This document shows, in pieces, positions 1 to 5,829 of a stretch of DNA of 13,455 nucleotides. Numbering within the stretch: position 1 is the stretch's first letter; every line of letters starts with the position of its first letter. The notes under the pieces were generated by a model, which was not told where the DNA came from, made no database searches, and worked only from the letters and a program-made list of their open reading frames with translations. The position numbers and the translations under genes were made by a program. Source of the stretch: Methanimicrococcus sp. GTDB lineage: Archaea > Halobacteriota > Methanosarcinia > Methanosarcinales > Methanosarcinaceae. The DNA lies in NCBI GenBank assembly GCA_009776675.1, contig WRNK01000015.1, positions 1-13,455 on the forward strand, read 5' to 3'.

Positions 1-9
1 AAGAAAAAT

Positions 10-49
10 GTACCCCGTTTTTATTGATTTGGTTCAAATTGATGTTTCG
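10..49. repeat. Left copy of a 40-base direct repeat bracketing the toxin-antitoxin locus
   Basis: This 40-base stretch begins GTACCCCGTTTTTATTG and ends AATTGATGTTTCG. It recurs at 1625-1664 in the same orientation with two mismatches by eye. The two copies bracket the whole toxin-antitoxin locus, about 1.6 kb apart. They could be recombination sites, a duplicated target or shared flanking DNA of two related genes; the sequence does not decide between these. Confidence 0.7.
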
Positions 50-82
50 GTATTTTGTTTTCATAAAACCCGAATGAACCAC

Positions 83-121
83 CCGTTCGATCAGTCGCCC
101 CAAGGCGGCTGAATCGAACGG
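83..121. repeat. Long GC-rich inverted repeat (hairpin)
   Basis: The left arm at 83-99 (CCGTTCGATCAGTCGCC) pairs with the right arm at 104-121 (GGCGGCTGAATCGAACGG), leaving a CCAA loop. One base is bulged and one pair is G-U. It stands out as GC-rich in AT-rich surroundings. It lies about 100 bases beyond the stop of the last antitoxin copy, so it could be an RNA 3' structure, but no T-run follows on either strand. A protein-binding site or mobile-element end is equally possible. Confidence 0.6.
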
Positions 122-220
122 ATTCACACCCATAAAAATAAATGAGAAAAATACAAATCCGTTTTTTTCAATCATAAAATAGAATGAGATGGTAGCAAAC
201 TGCTGCTGAAAAACAAAGTT

Positions 221-400
221 TTACATCTTTTTATTTGTACTGGCGACAACCAAATGTTCGAAGCCATATTTTTTCGCAGCGGCTTCACCGCGTTGATTGG
301 TATATGCTGCTCGCTCGGAACTCGTCATATCTTTTGTTTCTTCATCGATTTGACGGCGTATCGCATGAATTTCATCTAAGATCGGGTCAGCTTTTTTCAT
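221..400 (-). CDS. Putative antitoxin, tandem copy A (59 aa)
   Basis: This is a 59-residue charged protein starting MKKADPILDEIHAIRRQIDE and ending near KKYGFEHLVVAS. The start is the ATG at 400, which has a strong AAAGGAGG ribosome binding site nine bases upstream. It matches copy C (738-917) at 53 of 59 positions and copy B (451-630) at 39 of 59. Its place downstream of a PIN-domain toxin gene suggests an antitoxin. The N-terminal pattern (Asp-Pro, hydrophobic residue, Glu-Ile, then an Arg-rich turn and acidic helix) resembles small PIN-toxin partners, but I cannot name the family. No membrane segment or cysteine is present. It could instead be an orphan duplicate with no toxin to neutralise. 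Confidence 0.75.
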   Translation of the reverse strand: MKKADPILDEIHAIRRQIDEETKDMTSSERAAYTNQRGEAAAKKYGFEHLVVASTNKKM

Positions 401-434
401 TGTTGATTGCCTCCTTTGAGGAGTTTATTTCTAC
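401..434 (-). pseudogene. Remnant of PIN-toxin 3' end before antitoxin copy A
   Basis: Reading toward antitoxin A, these bases give V-E-I-N-S-S-K-E-A-I-N-N in the frame that overlaps the antitoxin start. This matches V-E-I-I-S-P-K-E-A-L-D-N at the end of the toxin before copy C. No other part of the toxin is present. The piece includes the antitoxin's ribosome binding site, which may explain why it is kept. Confidence 0.6.
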
Positions 435-450
435 TGATTATCGTCAGGAT

Positions 451-630
451 TTACCCCTCGTCATTCGCATTGGCGACAAGCAGGTGTTCAAAGCCATATT
501 CTTTCGCAATAGCTTCGCCGCGTTTTTTGAAATATGCTGTACATTCTTCGTCTGTCATATCTTTTGTTATCTCATCCGTCTTGCGGCGTATTGCGTGAAT
601 TTCATCCAAGATTGAGTCAGTTTTTTTCAT
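451..630 (-). CDS. Putative antitoxin, tandem copy B (59 aa)
   Basis: This is the middle and most divergent of three tandem paralogues: 59 residues, starting MKKTDSILDEIHAIRRKTDE. It keeps the shared core (ILDEIHAIRR, TKDMT, RGEA, YGFEHL, VA) but ends differently (NANDEG instead of NKKM). The start is the ATG at 630, preceded by a weaker TGGAGG ribosome binding site. Function is inferred only from position and paralogy. Its divergence implies that it split from A and C earlier than those two split from each other, so it might have had a different partner specificity. Confidence 0.72.
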   Translation of the reverse strand: MKKTDSILDEIHAIRRKTDEITKDMTDEECTAYFKKRGEAIAKEYGFEHLLVANANDEG

Positions 631-664
631 TATTAATTACCTCCATTGGGGAGTTTATTTCTAC
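631..664 (-). pseudogene. Remnant of PIN-toxin 3' end before antitoxin copy B
   Basis: In the toxin frame these bases read V-E-I-N-S-P-M-E-V-I-N-N, matching the toxin tail V-E-I-I-S-P-K-E-A-L-D-N seen before copy C. The remnant is the same length and phase as the one before copy A. This shows that the duplicated unit was the toxin 3' end plus the antitoxin, not the antitoxin alone. Confidence 0.6.
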
Positions 665-737
665 TGTTTTCTATTCTATTTCTCAATCACAAAAATAAAA
701 TGACAGAACAATATGCTGCTGCTGAAAAAACACAATT

Positions 738-917
738 TTACATCTTTTTATTTGCACCGGCGACAACCAAATGTTCGAAGCCATATTTTTTCGCAGCGGC
801 TTCACCACATTGATTGGTATATGCTGCCTGCTCGGAGCTTGTCATATCTTTTGTTTCTTCGTAAATCTGGCGGCGTATCGCATGAATTTCATCTAGGATC
901 GGATCGGATTTTTTCAT
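738..917 (-). CDS. Putative antitoxin, tandem copy C (59 aa), overlapping the toxin gene
   Basis: This copy is 59 residues long, starting MKKSDPILDEIHAIRRQIYE. The ATG at 917 is chosen because it aligns with copies A and B and lies nine bases after AAAGGAGG; a TTG two codons upstream is in frame but less well placed. It overlaps the end of the toxin gene by 29 bases in another frame, so the two were probably translationally coupled. That overlap is the best reason to call it the antitoxin of the PIN-type partner. Against copy A it has six changes, including Asp19Tyr and Arg37Cys, which may reflect relaxed selection. The DNA just downstream also resembles that after copy A. Confidence 0.78.
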   Translation of the reverse strand: MKKSDPILDEIHAIRRQIYEETKDMTSSEQAAYTNQCGEAAAKKYGFEHLVVAGANKKM

Positions 918-1384
918 TATCAAGTGCCTCCTTTGGAGAAATTATTTCTACTGCATTATATCCTAATAAAGCATTGATTTCGCCCGTGAGTTTAATCGTT
1001 TTCTCTCTGACAATATGGCGAAAATTAAGACTGATAATTATATCTAATGAGTTAACCGAAGCGGTGGCAATATGCTTCGCATCAGGCAGTGAACTTTTCG
1101 GAAGCGTGCCTTCAGAAATATATCGCTTGGCAAGATCGTTTACTTCATCCGAAATGGTGAGAACCTTTATGTTGTATTGGTCTATAAGTTCACTCATTTT
1201 GTTGCGCTTTTCAATAGGCGCTTTTTCTAATTCCTCAATCGTGTGGAAGGATGTATACGGTTCAAATATTCCCTGCCGCACACGCTTTGAACAGTGCAAC
1301 TGTATCAGCGTGATAGTCTTGGTTTTCTGTATCGAAATAATAATTAAATAAAGTCGTTTCTAAATATATTTTTTTCTTTTTCAT
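889..1384 (-). pseudogene. PIN-domain toxin, frameshifted
   Basis: From the ATG at 1384 the reading frame gives MKKKKIYLETTLFNYYFD, a PIN-type first strand with an acidic residue in the usual Asp position. It reaches an in-frame TGA at 1262-1264 after 40 codons. The matching remainder continues in another frame from about 1266 (FEPYTSFHTIEELEKAP) through LTISDEVNDLAKRYISEG and PDAKHIATASVNSLDIIISL to the stop at 889. Rejoined, it would be about 165 residues, a normal size for a PIN toxin. Family members are expected to be ribonucleases that are restrained by a small partner. The break lies in GGGAATATTTGAA, where one surplus base would explain it; no classic slippery site is visible. Either the toxin is dead or a shortened C-terminal product is made from an internal start. 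Confidence 0.75.
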
Positions 1385-1502
1385 AAGAGATTACCCCTTT
1401 CCTTTCGTTTTTCTTTGTCGAAATAATAATTAAATAAAGTCGTTTCTAAATATATTTTTTTCTTTTTCATAAGAGATTACCCCTTTCCTTTCGTTTTTCT
1501 TT
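1332..1502. repeat. Tandem duplication of the toxin start (85 identical bases, period 86)
   Basis: Bases 1332-1416 are repeated without a mismatch at 1418-1502. Each copy holds the toxin's ribosome-binding region, its ATG and its first 17-18 codons. The outer ATG at 1470 opens a 29-codon frame (MKKKKIYLETTLFNYYFD, then KEKRKERGNLL). It stops with a TGA at 1381-1383 that overlaps the inner ATG at 1384 as ATGA. The period is not a multiple of three, so the outer start cannot read into the toxin. The perfect identity implies a very recent event or an assembly artefact. Confidence 0.9.
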
Positions 1503-1520
1503 TTGTTTTTTCCGTTCATT

Positions 1521-1530
1521 TTTTTATTAA
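1521..1530 (-). promoter_or_regulatory. Possible TATA box for the toxin-antitoxin locus
   Basis: On the minus strand TTAATAAAAA lies about 50 bases before the outer ATG at 1470, a workable archaeal TATA position with a short leader. The surrounding DNA is so AT-rich that this assignment is weak. Confidence 0.3.
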
Positions 1531-1624
1531 TTCAAATTCATTAACGGGAAACATTTGTTTTCTCGAAATGATTAAGGATAGGGGGTACATGTTTATTGAA
1601 AGCGTCCTGTTGATTTTGAAATCG

Positions 1625-1664
1625 GTACCCCGTTTTTATTGATTTGATACAAATTGATGTTTCG
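1625..1664. repeat. Right copy of the 40-base direct repeat
   Basis: This partner of 10-49 starts GTACCCCGTTTTTATTG and ends AATTGATGTTTCG. The mismatches lie in the centre (GATTTGATAC here, GATTTGGTTC there). It sits between the toxin-antitoxin locus and the end of the pilin-like gene. An inverted GGGGTAC at 1582-1588 pairs with the GTACCCC at its left edge, and a small TTTTCAA/TTGAAAA hairpin follows at 1668-1685. Confidence 0.7.
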
Positions 1665-1705
1665 TTTTTTTCAATGATTTGAAAACTTTTTCTCTCCAAT
1701 TATCA

Positions 1706-2233
1706 TCAATTGCTGCTTCTGACTGTTTTTTTGAAAAGAATTTGGTTTGTTGCCGTGTCGATCACAATCACTTCAACGGCTTCGCCCGTGTTTAAAATAT
1801 TTCTGGTCGGTTTTTTGGAACTTTGACCGATGGGGTATTGTAAAACAGCCATTTTATTGTTTTCAATTCCGCATAAAAGAACAGACTCCCCGATACTGAA
1901 AAGATCATTGGGAAAATAAGATAAATCCGCTTCGGATTGATTGACCAAAATTCGAAGGTTGGATGTATCCAAAGGTGCGCCGCCCGTGTGCTCTAATCGA
2001 ATGGCAGCATAAGTTGACGTGCCGTCCGTTATTTTTTCAACACGCGCACTTAAACTGACCGGTTTTGAAGGTGCTGTAAATTCAAAACTGAGAACTTCTG
2101 CTGCTAAAAAGCCTGCCATAATCACCGTAATTGCCAATAAAAGCAAGACGCTGACAACCTGAGAAACGGCTTTTTGATCGGATAAGAAATTGTTTTTTGT
2201 TTTTTTGCCTTTTGTTGTTGATTTTTGAATCAT
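1706..2233 (-). CDS. Archaeal type IV pilin-like protein (175 aa)
   Basis: The N-terminus is basic (residues 1-15, KSTTKGKKTKNN). The stretch SDQKAVSQVVSVLLLLAITV then leads into a hydrophobic helix that ends near residue 47 (MAGFLAAEVLSF). This is the class III signal layout of archaeal pilins (the DUF1628/PF07790 type), cut by a dedicated prepilin peptidase just before the helix. The remaining ~125 residues are a predicted extracellular beta-rich domain without cysteine clusters (one cysteine near residue 117). The likely role is a pilus or adhesin subunit, or a secreted pseudopilin held at the membrane. It stands alone: no secretion ATPase or membrane platform gene is nearby, so assembly genes must lie elsewhere. 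The ATG at 2233 has no clear ribosome binding site. Pilin-like assignment is firm; exact role is unknown. Confidence 0.85.
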   Translation of the reverse strand: MIQKSTTKGKKTKNNFLSDQKAVSQVVSVLLLLAITVIMAGFLAAEVLSFEFTAPSKPVSLSARVEKITDGTSTYAAIRLEHTGGAPLDTSNLRILVNQSEADLSYFPNDLFSIGESVLLCGIENNKMAVLQYPIGQSSKKPTRNILNTGEAVEVIVIDTATNQILFKKTVRSSN

Positions 2234-2432
2234 GTTTATCTTTTGAAAGAAAAAAGAAAACGCAAATAAATGTTTTTAAAGATTTTCAAAAGTGATAAAA
2301 TGGATAATTATAGAAAATGAGCGGTGAAAATGTAAAAATGAAACGAAAATGAAAAATGGAAGGAAAAGACAAAGGAGAAGGAAAATTATTAATAAAAGCA
2401 ATTTACTGTTTGCAAAAACATTTAAAAATCGA

Positions 2433-2516
2433 TGCGAGGGATGGGATTTGAACCCACGAATTCCTTCGAAATTGGATCTTAAGTCCAACGCCTTTGACCA
2501 GCTCGACAACCCTCGC
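2433..2516 (-). tRNA. tRNA-Leu (anticodon UAA)
   Basis: Read on the minus strand, the acceptor stem GCGAGGG (2516-2510) pairs with CCCTCGC (2440-2434), and the discriminator A is at 2433. The anticodon arm is TTGGA-CTTAAGA-TCCAA, so the anticodon is UAA. A long variable arm built on TTCGAAGGAATTC marks it as class II, as expected for leucine. The T arm reads GTGGG-TTCAAAT-CCCAT. CCA is not encoded, and a T-rich tract follows the 3' end. No intron is seen. Confidence 0.95.
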
Positions 2517-2549
2517 TTATTGAAATTTTTGACAAAAGAAAAGCAACGC

Positions 2550-2558
2550 TTATTTATA
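2550..2558 (-). promoter_or_regulatory. TATA box for tRNA-Leu
   Basis: On the minus strand TATAAATAA sits about 35-40 bases before the mature 5' end of the tRNA. That would start transcription about ten bases upstream of the tRNA. The box lies inside a small imperfect palindrome (CGCTATAAATAAGCG). A second AT-rich element, TTAAATATAATC, lies just upstream. Confidence 0.5.
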
Positions 2559-2593
2559 GCGATTATATTTAAATGTTGTGTGTAAAGGGGAAA

Positions 2594-5065
2594 TTATTTT
2601 TCCATTTCTTTAAGATATGCTGTCATAAAAGCCGCCTGCCCGTGAGAAATGCAGCCATCCCCAGGCGGCAGATTTTTGTGTGTCAGCAATCGGATGTCCT
2701 TTTCTTTTAAAATGTCATAAAGGACGGATACAATGTAATCGTTGTTGGCAACACCGCCCGAAAGACAAACGGTCGAAATGCCGGTTTTCAAAACCGCCTC
2801 TAAAATCATTTGCCCGATCCCTAAAGACAGTGCATGGACAAACATAACCGCCAACTCGTTTTTTGAAAAAAATTCTTTTGTCATTTCCAAATACAGCTGA
2901 TAAAGAAGATGGCTTGTATCCAGCGTGCCGTTTGATTTGAAAGTCGGCTTAAACCGCGACAAGTTCGGTTTTTCAAAAAGACCGCGATAAGCCGCAGATT
3001 CCAAAATCATTGACGGCTCACCGTCATATGTGCGTTCAGAACATAAAGACAGCAAACTTGAAGCGGCGTCCAAAACACGCCCCATGCCTGTTGAAAGTGA
3101 AATGTTGAATTGATTTTGAAGCTGAGAAAGAACAATTCTCTTTTCAGTCTCCCCGTGTTTAAAATACAAATTCAGCGACAGCAATTCATCTTCTGAAATT
3201 TTGCCTTCAACAACATACGGGTACAGCATTGCATAAACAAGACGGGAGGGGTATTTTGTCGCCAAATCTCCGCCGACAAGCGGCTGCGGCATCAAAGAAG
3301 AAAGACGCTCAAAGGACGTGTAAGTGCATTTTAAAATTTCGCCGCCCCAAACAGTGCCGTCGCTACCATAACCGACGCCGTCTATTGCAACACCAATCAC
3401 CGCTGAATGAAGCGGCAGCTGATTGTCCGCCATCACCGAGCAAATATGTGCATGATGATGTTGAATTCGGTGAAGTTCATATAATTCATTTTTGAATTCT
3501 GATTGGGATTCTGATTGGGGTTTCGACTGAGATTTTTCCGCATACTCTTCCGCAAACTTTGTCGTATTGAAATTCGGATGCAAATCACATCCCAAAACAG
3601 TTGGATGAATGCCGGTTAATTTTTGAAGCGTCATAAACGCCTCGGAATGATACTGAGCCGTTTGGAGATGTTTTGTATTCCCGATATATTGGGATAAATA
3701 AATGCGGCCGTCTTTTGAAAATGAAACGGTATTGTTCATCTCGGCGCCGACGCCTGCAACACTTGCCGAATGAGAAAAAGGCAATATAATGCGTTCGGGA
3801 ACAAAACCGCGCGACCGCCTCAAAAAAATCGGCTCGTCATGAACAAAACGAATCACAGTATCATCTGTACGATTTTGGATCAAACGATTGTGGAATAAGA
3901 AATAATCCGCAACATGAGATAATTTTTCAAAGGCATCATCGTTATCAATAACCATCGGAAGACCCGGAAGATTTGCCGACGTCATAACAACAACATCTGT
4001 TTTCAAATATTCAAACAAAACGTGGTGTGTTCCCGAATAGGGAAGCATCATGCCGATATTATGAAGATGCGGGACAACCGACGGGGCAAGTCCGAATGAC
4101 GGCGATTTGTTGCAGACAACAATCGGACGGCGAATATTTTGAAGAAGCGGCAATTCTTTATCGGAACGGATAACGGCTTCTTTAAAAGCTGCCGCTTCGT
4201 CTCGAACCATAACCGCAAACGGCTGAGACATTCGATTCAAACGCTTTCGAAGTGTTGACACCGCAGATTCTAAAAAGGCATCACAGACCAAATGAAATCC
4301 GCCATCGCCTTTAACGGCAACAATGAAACCGTCATCAATTGCTTTGGCTGCCTCTTTTAATGCGTCATTGCCAACGGATAAAACAATCCTATCTTGAGCG
4401 GTTCTGCTCATATCGCTTTTATCCGCTGTTTCAAATGAATGAGTCGGACCGCATTTCGGACAGCAGGTCGGCTGTGCATGGTAACGGCGGTCGCCGACAT
4501 TTGCATATTCCAAAAGACAATCCTCACACAATGAAAAAACATCCATTGTCGTGTTTTTGCGGTCATAAGGCAGTTTTTTGAGAGTCGTATAACGCGGACC
4601 ACAGTTCGTACAAACCGTAAAAGGGTACATAAAGCGGCGATTTCCTTTTTCTTTAATTTCAAAAAGGCAATCGGCACATATTGCTGTATCCGGCGGAATG
4701 ATTGAATTTCCCGATTCACCTTCCGCACTTTCTAAAATCAAAAATTTTTGTTGAACAAAAACGTTGGCGTCTGCGGCATCCGTGATCGAAGAATCCGTGA
4801 TCGAAGAATCTGTGACTGCCGCACCCGTAATGTCAGTAACATCCGTTTCATCAATTCTTGAAAGCGGTGGGTTTTTTGTTGTCAAATCCGATAGAAAAGA
4901 ATCAACATCCTCTGCCGTTCCGCAAGCGATCACACGAACCATATTTCCCAAATTAATGACATGACCGGAAATGTGATGGGCTAAAGCTGTTCGGTAAACA
5001 AAGGGACGAAAACCAACACCTTGGACAACGCCTTTAATGAGAATTTGCTTTGAAACTTGTGACAT
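2594..5065 (-). CDS. hypF: HypF, carbamoyltransferase for [NiFe]-hydrogenase maturation (823 aa)
   Basis: HypF turns carbamoyl phosphate and ATP into a carbamoyl group that is passed to HypE to become the cyanide ligands of the active-site iron. The domains are in the usual order. An acylphosphatase domain comes first (GVVQGVGFRPFVYR, about residues 12-25). Paired zinc fingers follow (C130/C133, C152/C155, C180/C183, C202/C205). Next is a YrdC-like domain (VAVKGDGGFHLVCD, VVMTSANLPG, RRSRGFVPERI). Last is a Kae1-like domain (QHHHAHICSV, GVAIDGVGYGSDG, CLSGGVANNDY, PPGDGCISHGQAA). It is somewhat longer than most HypF because of two low-complexity inserts (about 78-97 and 500-515). The ATG at 5065 is chosen; a TTG at 5074 overlaps the vhtD stop and would add three residues. 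The gene follows vhtD almost directly, so the two are probably co-transcribed. Confidence 0.96.
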   Translation of the reverse strand: MSQVSKQILIKGVVQGVGFRPFVYRTALAHHISGHVINLGNMVRVIACGTAEDVDSFLSDLTTKNPPLSRIDETDVTDITGAAVTDSSITDSSITDAADANVFVQQKFLILESAEGESGNSIIPPDTAICADCLFEIKEKGNRRFMYPFTVCTNCGPRYTTLKKLPYDRKNTTMDVFSLCEDCLLEYANVGDRRYHAQPTCCPKCGPTHSFETADKSDMSRTAQDRIVLSVGNDALKEAAKAIDDGFIVAVKGDGGFHLVCDAFLESAVSTLRKRLNRMSQPFAVMVRDEAAAFKEAVIRSDKELPLLQNIRRPIVVCNKSPSFGLAPSVVPHLHNIGMMLPYSGTHHVLFEYLKTDVVVMTSANLPGLPMVIDNDDAFEKLSHVADYFLFHNRLIQNRTDDTVIRFVHDEPIFLRRSRGFVPERIILPFSHSASVAGVGAEMNNTVSFSKDGRIYLSQYIGNTKHLQTAQYHSEAFMTLQKLTGIHPTVLGCDLHPNFNTTKFAEEYAEKSQSKPQSESQSEFKNELYELHRIQHHHAHICSVMADNQLPLHSAVIGVAIDGVGYGSDGTVWGGEILKCTYTSFERLSSLMPQPLVGGDLATKYPSRLVYAMLYPYVVEGKISEDELLSLNLYFKHGETEKRIVLSQLQNQFNISLSTGMGRVLDAASSLLSLCSERTYDGEPSMILESAAYRGLFEKPNLSRFKPTFKSNGTLDTSHLLYQLYLEMTKEFFSKNELAVMFVHALSLGIGQMILEAVLKTGISTVCLSGGVANNDYIVSVLYDILKEKDIRLLTHKNLPPGDGCISHGQAAFMTAYLKEMEK

Positions 5066-5070
5066 AAAAA

Positions 5071-5622
5071 TCAACGAAGATCGGATTGAATTTCTTCCAG
5101 TACCAAAGAAATGACACGATCAATTGCTTTTGCGACTTCGGGGCTTAAATCCTCGGATAAATCAACGACAGATCCGATTTGACTGATTTCAATACCAAAG
5201 ACAACAATTTCAGGAAGACCCTGAACTTCTTTGGCAATATTTAAAACGGTTGGAACAGAAACATCGTGAGATGACATCATACCGGCAAAACCGCCTTCAA
5301 TCAGCAAATCATCGCCCTTTATTTTTAAGATAGAGCCGAGACGCTCATTGCTTTTGATGGCATCAATGATAATAATTTTGTCAAACCCGTCCAAAAAGCA
5401 CAGCATATCCAAACCGGAAACACCCGCATCAATGATGTCAACATCTTTTAAAAACGAAACGGGAGACTCGGAAAAGTTTGAAAAAATCGGATCGGATAAT
5501 AAACCGGCAATCATTTTTTCTTTCATGAGCACCATTTTTTCAATGGTTCGGATACCGACGCCATCGTCTCCCATCCATAGATTGCCACATCCCATGACAC
5601 GGATTGTTTTTTTCAAACGCAT
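5071..5622 (-). CDS. vhtD: Hydrogenase maturation endopeptidase VhtD (183 aa)
   Basis: This is an M52-family protease that removes the C-terminal tail of the hydrogenase large subunit after nickel is inserted. The signature GCGNLWMGDDGVG lies at residues 11-23. The nickel-sensing residues of the family can be matched to D20, D65 (DIIDAG) and H119 (SSHDVS). Its length is normal for the family. The likely substrate is VhtA, which keeps a 16-residue tail after its final His. The gene lies downstream of vhtGAC and just before hypF, but a strong terminator separates it from vhtC, so it seems to be expressed with hypF. No good ribosome binding site precedes the ATG at 5622. Assignment to Vht rather than another hydrogenase rests on position. 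Confidence 0.93.
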   Translation of the reverse strand: MRLKKTIRVMGCGNLWMGDDGVGIRTIEKMVLMKEKMIAGLLSDPIFSNFSESPVSFLKDVDIIDAGVSGLDMLCFLDGFDKIIIIDAIKSNERLGSILKIKGDDLLIEGGFAGMMSSHDVSVPTVLNIAKEVQGLPEIVVFGIEISQIGSVVDLSEDLSPEVAKAIDRVISLVLEEIQSDLR

Positions 5623-5684
5623 TAAAAACCGACTCTGTGATTTTGATAAAAAGAATGATCCATCCCTATCGAATTAATTGACTT

Positions 5685-5694
5685 GATATAAAAG
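5685..5694 (-). promoter_or_regulatory. Putative TATA box for vhtD-hypF
   Basis: TTTTATATCA on the minus strand lies about 65 bases before the vhtD ATG, giving a leader of roughly 35-40 bases. It falls between the vhtGAC terminator and vhtD, which supports a separate transcript. Confidence 0.45.
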
Positions 5695-5740
5695 AACTTT
5701 GGAAAACAGTATTTCAAAACCAATGAAAAACACAAAAAGA

Positions 5741-5779
5741 AGGGAAGGATAACACAAACAAAAGAAGGATAACACAAAA
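5741..5779. repeat. Short direct repeat in the vhtC-vhtD spacer
   Basis: AAGGATAACACAAA occurs twice (about 5745-5758 and 5766-5779) in a purine-rich spacer between the vhtGAC terminator and the vhtD promoter. It is likely low-complexity DNA with no evident function. Confidence 0.4.
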
Positions 5780-5827
5780 GAAAAATAAAAAAAGAAAAGG
5801 AAAAGGGTTTCCTTAATTTTCCTTTTC
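5780..5827 (-). terminator. Intrinsic-type terminator after vhtGAC
   Basis: Just beyond the vhtC stop, the minus strand forms a perfect 11-base stem. GAAAAGGAAAA (5827-5817) pairs with TTTTCCTTTTC (5804-5794) around a 12-base loop, and then TTTTTTTATTTTTCTTTT follows. The U-tract alone would end transcription in archaea; the stem is a bonus. Confidence 0.75.
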
Positions 5828-5829
5828 GA

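Noticed and set aside
713..1351. A long open frame of 212 codons on the plus strand across the toxin-antitoxin locus
   Set aside because: It runs antisense to the antitoxin C and toxin frames, which have family-like sequence and ribosome binding sites. Similar plus-strand frames over copies A and B are mirrors of the same repeats.
1668..1685. TTTTCAA/TTGAAAA hairpin as the pilin gene terminator
   Set aside because: The stem is short and AT-only, and no U-tract follows it in the direction of transcription, so it is likely chance in AT-rich DNA.
2276..2585. Open frames on both strands over the tRNA-Leu region
   Set aside because: They overlap a complete tRNA with all arms intact, and their products are low-complexity with no recognisable domain.
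5348..5677. Plus-strand open frame over vhtD
   Set aside because: It is antisense to a clear M52 protease and has no family-like features.
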